A stretch of DNA of 37,881 nt. It comes from CAYGDP01 sp964348665 (GTDB lineage Bacteria; Verrucomicrobiota; Verrucomicrobiia; Palsa-1439; CAYGDP01). The DNA is taken from the NCBI GenBank assembly GCA_964348665.1, contig CAYGDP010000034.1, positions 1-37,881 on the forward strand, written 5' to 3'. The notes beneath the pieces are model-generated. The model was not told where the DNA came from. It made no database searches and saw nothing but the letters and a program-made list of their open reading frames with translations. The position numbers were made by a program, and so were the translations under genes. This document shows positions 17,088 through 25,821 of this stretch, piece after piece (position 1 is the stretch's first letter; each line of letters begins with the position of its first letter).

Positions 17088-17936
17088 TCAAGCAAACTCC
17101 TTATGCACGGGAAACGATCCAAGGACTCGCAGGAATTGCGTGCGTTTCTGCAAGTCCGCATACGCCAGTTTCGTCCGCCTCTCGCCCATGTGCCCCTCGA
17201 ATTCAACCAGGAATACGTACTCGCCGCGTTTGTGCGGCATTGCACGTGAGACAATGCGGTTCAAGTTCAATCCATGCTCCGACAATACTCCCAGCGCTTT
17301 TACCAAACTGCCCGGCTCGTGCAACAACCCGAACACGACGGCTGTTCGGCCATCGCGACGCACCGACACCGGTTTCGTCCCAATCATAAAAAATTCCGTC
17401 ACATTATCCCCCGAAGAAGGCAGCGAAGCATCAAGCACATCCAGGTGATAAATCCGCGCCGCGTTCGCACTCGCCACCGCCGCAGAAAGCCGCTCCTTCG
17501 CCGCACGCGCCGCTGCGTCCGCCGTGCTCTCTACTTCGATTATCTCCGCGCCTTGATACTGTTGACGAAGCCAGCCGCCTACATTCTTCAAAGGCGCGAA
17601 ATGGGAAAAAATCCGGCGCGGCGCCGCTCCTTTGTGTCCAATCAACGCCAGCTTCACACGGAGCGTTAACTCCTCGCAAATCTGCAAGCCGTTCCCGATG
17701 AAATCCTCGCGAATCAATTGATCGAGCGTGTCGGGGATCGGTCCGCCGAGACTGTTTTCGATCGGCACAATGCCGTGTCCTGACTCGCCACTCCGCAACG
17801 ATTCAAAAACTTCCGCAACCGTCCGGCGTGACACTAAAGTCGGCGGATGCCGCAGCCGCCCGAAACGCATTAGCGCAACTTCGTGGCTGTAACTGCCGGG
17901 CAGGCCGAAATACGAAATGGATGCGCCGTTTGTCAC
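17088..17936 (-). CDS. pheA: Prephenate dehydratase (divergent), with ACT domain
   Basis: A 282-aa protein that would convert prephenate to phenylpyruvate. The PDT domain shows YFGLPGSYSHEVA, GIVPIENSLGGPIPDTLDQL and the catalytic-Thr region as DNVTEFFMIG (Thr180). The usual Thr-Arg-Phe here reads Thr-Glu-Phe. The ACT domain (about 196-265) shows LLHEPGSLVKALGVLSEHGLNLNRI, but the phenylalanine-binding ESRP motif reads VSRA. There is no chorismate mutase domain. The start is GTG at 17936. It is directly upstream of sppA and downstream of the 2-hydroxyacid dehydrogenase, all on the minus strand. Function is likely but altered motifs leave activity or feedback control uncertain. Confidence 0.83.
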   Translation of the reverse strand: MTNGASISYFGLPGSYSHEVALMRFGRLRHPPTLVSRRTVAEVFESLRSGESGHGIVPIENSLGGPIPDTLDQLIREDFIGNGLQICEELTLRVKLALIGHKGAAPRRIFSHFAPLKNVGGWLRQQYQGAEIIEVESTADAAARAAKERLSAAVASANAARIYHLDVLDASLPSSGDNVTEFFMIGTKPVSVRRDGRTAVVFGLLHEPGSLVKALGVLSEHGLNLNRIVSRAMPHKRGEYVFLVEFEGHMGERRTKLAYADLQKRTQFLRVLGSFPVHKEFA

Positions 17937-18027
17937 TCAACGGGAAGATAGCGATTTTGGGTTGCCACTGTCCATCACAAAGACTCGCCCGCCGTCTGTC
18001 AGCTGACGAATTGGCAGGCTTGCCGCC

Positions 18028-18999
18028 TTAAAAAATTTCCGGATTCACAAGATCGGGAGGCCGTTCCCCGCGTAAAATCGCCAACAAGTTCGTCGCCGCC
18101 ATCGTCGCCATTCGCGTCCGTGTCTGCGTCGTCGCGCTCCCGATATGCGGTACCAGCACTGCGTTCTCGCACTGCGCCAACCCCACCGCCATCGCCGGTT
18201 CATCTTCATACACATCGAGTCCCGCGCCCCATATCCAGCCTTCCTTCAACGCGCGCACCAGCGCTGCTTCGTCATGCAACGGCCCGCGCGATGAGTTGAT
18301 GAAAATCGCCGTTTTCTTCATTGCCCGAAACGCCGCTTCATCAAACCAGTGCCGTGTCTCCGTCGTCAACGGCAAATGCACGCTGATAAAATCGCTCTCC
18401 GCCAGTAACGTCGCCTTGTCCACCCGTCGCGCGCCGAGCCACTGTTCCAGCTCCGGTTTTGGAGAGCGGTTATAGTAGAGAATTTTCATTCCAAAACCCG
18501 CTCCGCGCTGCGCCACCGCGGCACCGATCCGTCCCGCCCCGCAAATCCCGAGTGTTCGACTACTCACGTCGGCCCCATGAAACTGCATCGGCCCCCACCC
18601 TTTCCATTGCCCGCCGCGCATGATTCTATCGCCTTCGCAAATCCGCCGCGCTGTCGCCAGCAACAATGCAAACGCGAGGTCCGCCGTCGCATCCGTCAAC
18701 ACCCCGGGCGTGTTGGTGATCGGAATCTTGCGCCGAGTCGCTTCCGCCACGTCAATGTTGTTGTACCCCACCCCGAACTGCGCGAACCCGCGCGCCTTGT
18801 CCGCCGCGTCAAACACCTCCGCATTGATCGCATCATGCAGCAAACAGAGAACGCCGTCCCGCCCGCGCACCGCCGCCAGCAATTCCGCCCGTGTCAGCGG
18901 CCGATCATGTGGATTCACCTCTACCGTCGCGCCCGCGGCGCGCAGCAGTTCAATCCCCGGCAACGGAATCTCCCGTGTGACATAAACGTTCCACTGCAT
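18028..18999 (-). CDS. D-2-hydroxyacid dehydrogenase (glyoxylate/hydroxypyruvate reductase-like)
   Basis: A 323-aa NAD(P)-dependent enzyme. The cofactor motif is LGICGAGRIGAAVAQR. Catalytic Arg is in INSSRGPLHDE, Glu in DVYEDEP and His in VPHIGSATTQTR. FGVGYNNIDVAEA and TDATADLAFALLLATARRI fit the GRHPR group, which reduces glyoxylate or hydroxypyruvate. Other 2-ketoacids cannot be excluded. The start ATG at 18999 gives MQWNVYVTREIP. About 90 nt separate it from pheA, so they may or may not be co-transcribed. Confidence 0.9.
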   Translation of the reverse strand: MQWNVYVTREIPLPGIELLRAAGATVEVNPHDRPLTRAELLAAVRGRDGVLCLLHDAINAEVFDAADKARGFAQFGVGYNNIDVAEATRRKIPITNTPGVLTDATADLAFALLLATARRICEGDRIMRGGQWKGWGPMQFHGADVSSRTLGICGAGRIGAAVAQRGAGFGMKILYYNRSPKPELEQWLGARRVDKATLLAESDFISVHLPLTTETRHWFDEAAFRAMKKTAIFINSSRGPLHDEAALVRALKEGWIWGAGLDVYEDEPAMAVGLAQCENAVLVPHIGSATTQTRTRMATMAATNLLAILRGERPPDLVNPEIF

Positions 19000-19079
19000 A
19001 AAGCACTCTTAGCCAAACTGTCGGACGCCAGCAAGCTCCGATTGACATTCCTACCACATCGACTTATTTTTGGTCGCCG

Positions 19080-19484
19080 ATGAAAAACCAATGGAAAATG
19101 ATTACTATTTTGTTATTCGGTGTATGCCTATTCTACCTATTTACCTTAACGTCTCGAACGTCGAGCCAGGGAGATCGGAGACCACTAAGAGCTAGATCCA
19201 ATGCCAATAGTCTCTGGGTTGCGGTTACAAGCTACAATAACGAGTATGGTCAGTTTCCTCCCTTAACTAATGCTGTGCTGCTTCGCCTCCTCTGCGGAGA
19301 AAACCCCAAGAAGATTGTTTTTTTCGCTGTGAACGAAAGGGATTTGAACAAGTCTGGCGAATTTCTCGATCCATGGGGAACGCCCTATCGCATCTTGCTG
19401 GAGAAAGATAATGTCATCGTCGTCCGCTCGGCAGGAAAAAACCGCGCGTGGGGTGATCAAGATGACTTAAGTACGAGGCAATAG
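19080..19484 (+). CDS. Small membrane-anchored protein with GspG-like C-terminal domain
   Basis: A 134-aa protein with one N-terminal hydrophobic segment (about 8-24) and an exported C-terminal part. ANSLWVAVTSYNNEYGQFPP, LDPWGTPYRIL, and VRSAGKNRAWGDQDDL match the pattern of type II secretion major pseudopilins (GspG). The prepilin cleavage motif before the hydrophobic stretch is not visible and no secretion genes are nearby. It may be an orphan pseudopilin-like protein, of which PVC bacteria have many. AT-richer than its neighbours. The gap to the next gene holds no clear gene. Confidence 0.65.
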   Translation: MKNQWKMITILLFGVCLFYLFTLTSRTSSQGDRRPLRARSNANSLWVAVTSYNNEYGQFPPLTNAVLLRLLCGENPKKIVFFAVNERDLNKSGEFLDPWGTPYRILLEKDNVIVVRSAGKNRAWGDQDDLSTRQ

Positions 19485-19671
19485 GCAAGTCGACCGAACA
19501 GCCTCGGTGATGAAAGTTAATCCGATGCGCTTCTCCGCTCCGTACGGCGAGCTGGTGCTCTGGACAAAGTAAGATTTTTTTGCCATCTGGCTCAATCACA
19601 TTTTGCCGTGCCAAAAACTGTCCGGAGATTTTTGTTTATTGGGTTGGCGGTGTGGTTTAGAATCCGCCGCC

Positions 19672-20964
19672 ATGGCAGAATCTTACATCCAGCAACTTTT
19701 CGCCGAGCGAATCGGCGGGGCCAGCTACGGCAAAAACACGCCCATTTATAAATTCGAGCGGATCAAACGCGCTAAAACCGCCGCGCGAGCCACCCACCCC
19801 GATGTTGAAATCCTCGACTTCGGCGTGGGCGAACCGGACGAGCCGCCCCCTGCGCCAATCATCCGTCGCCTGGCGACGGAAGCGACCCGCCCCGAAAATC
19901 GCGGTTACACCGACAATGGCGTGATGGAATTCCGCGAGGCAGTCTCGCGCTGGATGGATCGGATCTGTGGCGTGCGCGGGCTCAACCCGCAAACAGAGAT
20001 CATCCATAGCATCGGTAGCAAAGCGGCGCTCACACTCTTGCCCGCGTGTTTCATCAATCCCGGCGACGTGGTGCTGATGACGACACCCGGTTATCCGGTG
20101 TTCGGCACGCACTCGAAATATTACGGCGGAGAAGTTTTCAACTACAAGCTGACCGCCGAGAACAATTTCTTGCCCGATCTTGACTCCGTGCCCGCCGACG
20201 TATTACGGCGCGCGAAGGCGCTGGTGATCAATTACCCCAACAACCCGACGGGAGCTTCTGCCTCGCCGGATTTTTTCGCGCGCGTCGTTGATTTCGCAAA
20301 ACGGAACAACCTGATCGTGATTCACGATGCCGCGTATGCGGCGCTTGTCTTCGAGGGCAAGCCCCTCTCCTTCCTCGCCACACCGGGCGCGCGCGAGGTC
20401 GGTGTCGAGTTGTTCTCAATGAGCAAAGCCTGCAACATGACCGGGTGGCGGTTGGGCTGGGTTTGCGGCAATCCGCTGATCGTTCGCGCCTATGGCGATG
20501 TGAAAGACAACTCCGACAGCGGCCAGTGGGCAGCGATCCAAAAGGCCTGTGCGTTCGCTCTTGACCATCCTGAATTCACCAAAAAAATAGCGGCGAAATA
20601 CTCGCGGCGCATGAATTTGCTTTGCGCGGCCCTCAACAAGATCGGCTTCAGCGCGAAAAAACCGAAGGGATCGTTCTTCCTGTATGTGAAAGCGCCAAAG
20701 GCCGCCGTTATTAATCCCCTCACCCGCAAAGCTGGAGAGGGACAGGGTGAGGGTGGCCACCGCATCGAATTCAAAACCGCCGAGGACGTCTCGCAATGGC
20801 TCATCACGGAGAAATGCATCTCCACGGTGCCGTGGGACGACGCGGGTGCGTATCTGCGCTGGTCGGTCACCTTTGGCGTAAAAGGCAAACCCTCGCTGGC
20901 CACCGAGCGCCGCGTAATCGCCGAGTTACAACGGCGGCTGGCGGATGTGAGGTTTGAGTTTTGA
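19672..20964 (+). CDS. dapL: LL-diaminopimelate aminotransferase (DapL-type)
   Basis: A 430-aa PLP-dependent class I aminotransferase that would make LL-diaminopimelate from tetrahydrodipicolinate in lysine and peptidoglycan synthesis. It shows FGVGEPDEPPP, a GSKAALTLLPACFINPGD region, INYPNNPTGA, HDAAYAALVFEGKP and the PLP-Lys motif SMSKACNMTGWRLGW (Lys252). Near the C-terminus is RWSVTFG, with the substrate-carboxylate Arg. A 15-residue insert encoded by a dispersed repeat lies at about 349-363. ATG at 19672 follows CGCCGCC; no strong ribosome-binding site is seen. Specificity for DAP is by similarity to DapL; related aminotransferases are possible. Confidence 0.82.
   Translation: MAESYIQQLFAERIGGASYGKNTPIYKFERIKRAKTAARATHPDVEILDFGVGEPDEPPPAPIIRRLATEATRPENRGYTDNGVMEFREAVSRWMDRICGVRGLNPQTEIIHSIGSKAALTLLPACFINPGDVVLMTTPGYPVFGTHSKYYGGEVFNYKLTAENNFLPDLDSVPADVLRRAKALVINYPNNPTGASASPDFFARVVDFAKRNNLIVIHDAAYAALVFEGKPLSFLATPGAREVGVELFSMSKACNMTGWRLGWVCGNPLIVRAYGDVKDNSDSGQWAAIQKACAFALDHPEFTKKIAAKYSRRMNLLCAALNKIGFSAKKPKGSFFLYVKAPKAAVINPLTRKAGEGQGEGGHRIEFKTAEDVSQWLITEKCISTVPWDDAGAYLRWSVTFGVKGKPSLATERRVIAELQRRLADVRFEF
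20717..20753. repeat. Inverted repeat translated within dapL
   Basis: CCCTCACCC and GGGTGAGGG arms with a 19-nt loop. It is read in frame as PLTRKAGEGQGEGG, an insert at a surface-loop-like site between VKAPKAAVIN and HRIEFKTAED. The same motif is a well-known type of dispersed bacterial repeat. Confidence 0.75.
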
Positions 20965-20972
20965 GAAAGGAT

Positions 20973-21002
20973 TGTCATTCTGAGCATTAGCGAAGAATGA
21001 CA
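20973..21002. repeat. Hairpin repeat between dapL and the spermidine-synthase-like gene
   Basis: TGTCATTCT and AGAATGACA arms flank a 12-nt loop containing GAGCATTAGCGA. It is a dispersed palindrome found in many genomes with a 'TGTCATTCTGAGC' start. It lies between the dapL stop and the next start and has no T-run. Confidence 0.65.
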
Positions 21003-21013
21003 GGTAAAGCGCA

Positions 21014-23404
21014 ATGAACATTGCCCCTCGCCCTACGCCCGTCGCTCCTCGCTCGATTTACGCTGCCGTTTTTCTGGTCAGCATGAGCGTGCTGATTTTC
21101 GAAATCAGCGCGGTTCGGCTTTTCTCCGTTTTGTTCCGCTACCACTACGTTTTTGTCGTCGTCAGCTTCAGCATCCTCGGATTGGGATTGGGCGCGTTGC
21201 TGGCGAGGTGGAGAAGTGACGCCGACGTACTCGTATCTGCGCTCTTGGGATCTACCCTCACGCAAGTGGGTGGAATAAGCTTCATTTTATTTAGCGGAGC
21301 ATTAACATGGTTTTCACCGCTTTCCATTGCTGCCGGATTTCTAATTCAACCATTCGTTTTAGCTGGATGGTTTCTAGCGGGAATCTTTATGCAAAAACCT
21401 AAAGAGTCCGGCAAACTTTACGCCGCTGATCTTTCTGGCGCTGCAACTGGCTGTGTGGCGGGAGTTGTACTCTTAAACTTCTTCGGTCCTTGGAGTGCCA
21501 TTTTAATCAACGCACTGTTTCCGTTGCTCGCTGCTTCTCTAGTGGCGTTTGTCAGCCCAAAGTCTGCTTTTCTTGTTGAAAAACACGTAAAATTCTCCAT
21601 TAAATTCATTTGGCTATTTGGGCTGTCGTACTTATTCATGGTCCGGGGTCCTCTGGACCCTCTTAGGCAGCTAAAAATCTCGCCAGACTCGACCACGACA
21701 AAGCCGCTACTTTACAAATTGAATACAGAAAAAGACCAGTGGCGTATCCTCGGCTGGCACTGGGACGCGTTCACACGCACCGACGTGGTGCAGGGGCCGG
21801 ACCCGAATGCGCTCTACATTTATACCGATGGCGATACGCCGACCCAGATGTTGAAGGCGGGAAGCATACGGACGTCACGAGAAGGATTGGAAGAGATGAT
21901 TGGGTACGTGCCATTTTTTGTGTGGCCGACGCGGGAGGGGGAGACCAAGCGAATGCTCTGCATTGGCGCGGGCGGGGGGTTGGACGTTCAGATCGGGCGC
22001 GCGGCAGGGGTGAAAGAGATCGAGGCGGTGGACATCAATCGCGCGCTACCGAAATTGCTGGAGCAATTCAAGGATTTCCACGGGGACGTTTACGGCAAAG
22101 CAGGCACAGAACTCATCATCGCCGAAGGCCGCAATTTTCTGGCGCGCGACCAACGACAATTCGACGTGATTTATTTCGCGCTGACGCAGACCGCGACGGC
22201 CAGCGGTACGGGGATGGCTTTGGCGGAGAGTTACATTCACACGATCGAGTCCTTCGCCGATGGCCTTCGCCATCTGACCCCCGACGGCGTAATCGTCTGC
22301 GTCTTTCAAGAAGAGTCATCGTTATTGCGAGGGATTGTAACGACAAAGTTTGCGGTCGAGCGCGTCGTAGGCACGGAACGAAGAAAAACCGCTGGGGCAC
22401 CTGACCGAATCCCCCGGTCCAGCAGGATTCAAATCAAGGACGATTGGAGACCGGACTTGCACATTGCAGCGATCAGCGAGCCGACAACCGAGTTGAATCC
22501 CTACAATCATCTTCTCCTGGTAAAGCGCTCGCCGCTGACGGAAATCGACTTAGAAGGCATCCAGCGCACGGCGAAGGCATTCGGACGCGAGATTCAATTC
22601 CTGCCCGGAATGGCTCTCCCGAGCGTAGAGAGGCGCGATCTAAATCTATGGCCGCCGCACGACGACAATCCATTTTTTCTCGACCTCTCCTTCGGCGTGC
22701 CGCCTCCGATTCTGGGATTGTTGGCGATTGCATCGGCAGTCACGGTCGCGCTGATAATATTCTCCTTCCTGCAAAACTCAAAATCCAATGTCTCACTTCT
22801 CCCCTCGCCCCGCTCCACTCACTCCTCGTCCATTTCATATCTCGTATGCGCCATTGGCATTGGCTTCATGATTGTACAAAATGTCGCGGTGCAACGGTTC
22901 ATCCTCTTCCTCGGTTATCCAACGCTGGCGCTGGCGGTCGTCATCTTTGCGATGTTGGTTGGCGGCGCGCTCGGCAGTGTGTTGGCACAACGATGGGCTG
23001 ACAAAGGCGAGTGGCAACGACTGGTTACGATGGCAGCACTGGTCGTCCCTCTCATCGTGCTGCTCAATTACGCCGCACCCGCCATCACGCGCGCATTGCT
23101 GGCATCTTCACTGGCGGCACGAGTCATCGTTGTGATCTTCTGGATGATTCCCACGGGAGCGATGATGGGAATGTTTTTTCCGACGGCGTTGCGATTGAGC
23201 GAGCCGCGAAACGTTCCGCTGCTCTGGGCCATCAACGGCACGGCATCGGTGGTCGGCGCGGCGGCCACGCTGTCCATCGCCAAGCTCATCAACTTTACTT
23301 TCGCTCTGAATGTGGCGATGATTTGTTACTTCATTGCGCTGGCCATGCTGGCGCGTTTGGTACATCCATTCCGGGCTGGCACGCTCGCGCCACCATCCCA
23401 ATAA
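21014..23404 (+). CDS. Membrane protein with spermidine-synthase-like domain
   Basis: A 796-aa protein. About seven hydrophobic segments occupy the N-terminal 220 residues, a soluble Rossmann domain follows (about 230-560), and another group of TM segments ends the chain. The soluble part has the SAM-binding motif MLCIGAGGGLDVQIGR, an acidic residue in IEAVDINRALP and DVIYFALTQTATASGTGMALAESYIHT, as in spermidine-synthase-like methyltransferase/aminopropyltransferase domains. The substrate is unknown; it may not be a true polyamine enzyme. The ATG at 21014 is preferred because the N-terminus is then hydrophilic before TM1. It converges with the DegT gene, whose stop is 5 nt away. Confidence 0.85.
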   Translation: MNIAPRPTPVAPRSIYAAVFLVSMSVLIFEISAVRLFSVLFRYHYVFVVVSFSILGLGLGALLARWRSDADVLVSALLGSTLTQVGGISFILFSGALTWFSPLSIAAGFLIQPFVLAGWFLAGIFMQKPKESGKLYAADLSGAATGCVAGVVLLNFFGPWSAILINALFPLLAASLVAFVSPKSAFLVEKHVKFSIKFIWLFGLSYLFMVRGPLDPLRQLKISPDSTTTKPLLYKLNTEKDQWRILGWHWDAFTRTDVVQGPDPNALYIYTDGDTPTQMLKAGSIRTSREGLEEMIGYVPFFVWPTREGETKRMLCIGAGGGLDVQIGRAAGVKEIEAVDINRALPKLLEQFKDFHGDVYGKAGTELIIAEGRNFLARDQRQFDVIYFALTQTATASGTGMALAESYIHTIESFADGLRHLTPDGVIVCVFQEESSLLRGIVTTKFAVERVVGTERRKTAGAPDRIPRSSRIQIKDDWRPDLHIAAISEPTTELNPYNHLLLVKRSPLTEIDLEGIQRTAKAFGREIQFLPGMALPSVERRDLNLWPPHDDNPFFLDLSFGVPPPILGLLAIASAVTVALIIFSFLQNSKSNVSLLPSPRSTHSSSISYLVCAIGIGFMIVQNVAVQRFILFLGYPTLALAVVIFAMLVGGALGSVLAQRWADKGEWQRLVTMAALVVPLIVLLNYAAPAITRALLASSLAARVIVVIFWMIPTGAMMGMFFPTALRLSEPRNVPLLWAINGTASVVGAAATLSIAKLINFTFALNVAMICYFIALAMLARLVHPFRAGTLAPPSQ

Positions 23405-23408
23405 ACCT

Positions 23409-24518
23409 TTACCGCCGATAAAACGTGGCGAGGTTGTCACAAACAAAATTAATCTGTTCGTTGGTCAATTCCGGAAACATCGGTAGGGAGAGGATTTCGG
23501 CTGCCGCTTTTTCCGCAACCGGAAAACCGCCTTGTTTGTAACCGAGATCTGTATAGGCGGGTTGCAAGTGAATCGGCGCGGGATAATGAATGCCGGTTTC
23601 GATCCCTCGCTCGGCAAGATACGTCCGAAGCGCATCGCGCCGCGCCGCACGGATGACGTAGAGATGAAAAACATGCGTGCGATCCGGCGCGACGGCTGGA
23701 CAACGAATCTGCGCGAGGGAGACGAGTTTCTCGGCATAGCGACGGGCGTGCGCGACGCGCTGCTCATTCCAGCGGGCAAGATGTTTTAGTTTCACGCGCA
23801 GGATTGCCGCCTGAAGTGTATCGAGGCGGGAATTCGTTCCTTTTTCGACATGCTCGTATTTTGCGCGCTGGCCATAGTGTCGGTGGGCGCGGAGTTTCGC
23901 GGCGAGGCCATCGTCGTTGGTAATGATGAGGCCGCCATCGCCCGCCGCGCCAAGATTTTTTGCGGGATAGAAGCTAAAACAACCCGCGAGTCCAAAGGTA
24001 CCTACAGCTTGGCCGCGAAACGTTGCGCCATGCGATTGGCAGGCGTCCTCGATGACCGCAAAGTTGCGTTTTTGCGCGAGCGAGACAATATCGGTAATCG
24101 CACAAGGTTGACCGTAGAGATGGACGGGAACGATGGCGCGTGTGCGCGACGTGATCGCACGCTCGACCAGCGACGGATTGATATTGAGCGTTGCTTCCTC
24201 GCAATCCACCAACACGGGCCGTGCGCCTATGGCGCTGACCGCAAACGCTGTGGCGATGAACGTGTTGGCAGGCAGAATGACTTCGTCACCGGCAGATACA
24301 CCTGCGGCGCGCAGGGAGAGTGTCAACGCATCCAGACCGGTTCCTACGCCGATGGCATGGCGCGCTCCGACGAACGCGGCGAAGTCCCGCTCAAACGATT
24401 CCACCGCGCCGCCCAGAATAAAATCGCCCCGTTCAAGAACCTCGGCGATGGCAGCGTCGAGTTCGGATTTCAACGCGCGATGCTGTGCGCGCAGATCAAC
24501 GAGCGGGATAGGATTCAT
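23409..24518 (-). CDS. DegT/DnrJ/EryC1/StrS aminotransferase (WbpE-like)
   Basis: A 369-aa PLP-dependent sugar aminotransferase. Motifs: IPLVDLRAQHRALKSEL, GVGTGLDALTLSLRAAGV, VHLYGQPCAI, the PLP-Lys motif GCFSFYPAKNLGAAGDGG (Lys187) and GTNSRLDTLQAAIL. These enzymes aminate a nucleotide 3- or 4-keto sugar. With the dehydrogenase and acetyltransferase upstream, the likely step is that of WbpE in UDP-diacetamido-uronic acid synthesis (inference). The ATG at 24518 overlaps the previous gene's TGA (ATGA), so it is translationally coupled. It is the last gene of the four-gene unit. Confidence 0.9.
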   Translation of the reverse strand: MNPIPLVDLRAQHRALKSELDAAIAEVLERGDFILGGAVESFERDFAAFVGARHAIGVGTGLDALTLSLRAAGVSAGDEVILPANTFIATAFAVSAIGARPVLVDCEEATLNINPSLVERAITSRTRAIVPVHLYGQPCAITDIVSLAQKRNFAVIEDACQSHGATFRGQAVGTFGLAGCFSFYPAKNLGAAGDGGLIITNDDGLAAKLRAHRHYGQRAKYEHVEKGTNSRLDTLQAAILRVKLKHLARWNEQRVAHARRYAEKLVSLAQIRCPAVAPDRTHVFHLYVIRAARRDALRTYLAERGIETGIHYPAPIHLQPAYTDLGYKQGGFPVAEKAAAEILSLPMFPELTNEQINFVCDNLATFYRR

Positions 24519-25222
24519 TTTTTTAGTCGCAACCCGAGAAGAAAAATGGGACGCAAGATGCTCCACCAACCGGTGATGGGTTTCATCTTCGTATAGCCAA
24601 GTTCCTTGGGCGGGTAGATTTTTGTCACGGGAACCTCAGTCACGTTGTATCCGAGTGTGATAGCTTTGTAAAAGAGATATGGTTCGAGTTCGTATTGTTG
24701 CAACCAATCCTGGTTGAGATTGATGCGAGGGTCATCGAGGAGCGAGAGGCGAAACGCACGAAAACCGTTGGTACTATCGGTGATTCGACGGCCGGTGATC
24801 AGCGAAAAGAGAATAGGGTGGACAAATTGGGTGGCAATGCGGCGGTAGAGCGGCATGTTGCCAAAGTCGCCGCCGGGCAGGTATCTCGAGCCTTGCACGA
24901 AATCGCAACCGTCTTGTATGGCTGCGAGCAGGCGGGGAATTTCGGGCGGACGATCTTTATCATTGCCGGCAAGAATTACGAGCACATCGAATTTCTTTTC
25001 GCGCGCGTATTCGATGGCGGTGCGAATCGCCGCCCCCGCACCGCCGCGTTGCGGACGGGAAATCACGGTTGCGCCCTTGCTACGAGCGACCTCGGCCGTG
25101 CGGTCGGTCGAGCCGTCGTCCACAACGAGGATTTCATCCACATCACCGAGCTGGAAGCGGGCAACGACTGCCCCGATTTTTTTCTCCTCGTTGAAGGCGA
25201 TTGAGGCAGCTAGGACGCGCAT
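24515..25222 (-). CDS. Family 2 glycosyltransferase (DPM1-like)
   Basis: A 235-aa GT-A glycosyltransferase. It opens MRVLAASIAFNEEKKIGAVV, then shows LVVDDGSTDRTAEV, the nucleotide-sugar-binding Asp region, and GRRITDSTNGFRAFRLS, the segment after the acceptor site. The size and motifs resemble bacterial dolichyl-phosphate-mannose-synthase-like enzymes that transfer a sugar to a polyprenyl phosphate. There is no C-terminal TM domain. Starting at ATG 25222, it lies 5 nt from the upstream acyltransferase stop and overlaps the DegT gene by 4 nt. It probably uses a sugar of the pathway built by its neighbours. Confidence 0.88.
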   Translation of the reverse strand: MRVLAASIAFNEEKKIGAVVARFQLGDVDEILVVDDGSTDRTAEVARSKGATVISRPQRGGAGAAIRTAIEYAREKKFDVLVILAGNDKDRPPEIPRLLAAIQDGCDFVQGSRYLPGGDFGNMPLYRRIATQFVHPILFSLITGRRITDSTNGFRAFRLSLLDDPRINLNQDWLQQYELEPYLFYKAITLGYNVTEVPVTKIYPPKELGYTKMKPITGWWSILRPIFLLGLRLKK

Positions 25223-25227
25223 GACGG

Positions 25228-25821
25228 CTAGAGATTTTCGCAGCGAACGCCTGCGCTCGTTTTTTGGAAACGGCGACCGCAATCGCGGCACTGGGCAACG
25301 GATTTTCGGAGCACTATTTTTTTTCCGCAAGCGCAAACCGATCCGCGGATACGGGCGGGATTGCCGTATACCAGCGAGAATGCCGGCACATCGGCAGTCA
25401 CCACCGCGCCACCGCCGATCATGGCGAATTCACCGATGTCAATCCCGCTGCCGATTGTTGCGTTAGCCCCTATGCTGGCTCCCTGCCCTACGTATGTAGG
25501 TTGAATCCAATCGTTCGTGAAATACTTGGAGCGCACGAGGAAAAGCCGTGGGGAACGCGGATGCGAATCATTGGTGAAGACGACACCGGGACCGACGAAA
25601 ACTCCATCGGCTAGGTTGACCCCGTTCCAAATCATCACTCCATTCTTGATGGTGCAATTGTCCCCCACTCGACTCCCCCCTTCGATGTAGCAATGCTCAC
25701 CCACGTTGCAGTTTTCACCGACTACAGCGCCCGAACAGACGTGCGCAAACGCCCAGACGCGCGTGCCGGCGCCAACCCGGCCTTCCACGATGGCAAGCGG
25801 ATGAATGCCTTGGGATTTCAA
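25228..25821 (-). CDS. Hexapeptide N-acetyltransferase (WbpD/WlbB-like) with zinc-ribbon-like tail
   Basis: A 197-aa left-handed beta-helix acyltransferase. Isoleucine-patch repeats run from residue 8 to about 150 (GVGAGTRVWAFAHVCSGAVVGENCNVGEHCYI and similar). The family-typical FTNDSHPRSPR segment includes the catalytic His. The tail has CACGKKIVLRKSVAQCRDCG, a CxCG...CxxC pattern suggesting a zinc ribbon, as in many WbpD-type enzymes. The start is the TTG at 25821, overlapping the TGA of the upstream dehydrogenase by 4 nt (TTGA); no upstream ATG/GTG makes sense. It would acetylate the amino group put on the sugar by the aminotransferase. Confidence 0.85.
   Translation of the reverse strand: MKSQGIHPLAIVEGRVGAGTRVWAFAHVCSGAVVGENCNVGEHCYIEGGSRVGDNCTIKNGVMIWNGVNLADGVFVGPGVVFTNDSHPRSPRLFLVRSKYFTNDWIQPTYVGQGASIGANATIGSGIDIGEFAMIGGGAVVTADVPAFSLVYGNPARIRGSVCACGKKIVLRKSVAQCRDCGRRFQKTSAGVRCENL

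Noticed and set aside
23850..24596. Long plus-strand frames opposite the DegT and glycosyltransferase genes
   Set aside because: They are shadows of clear minus-strand genes with well conserved motifs.
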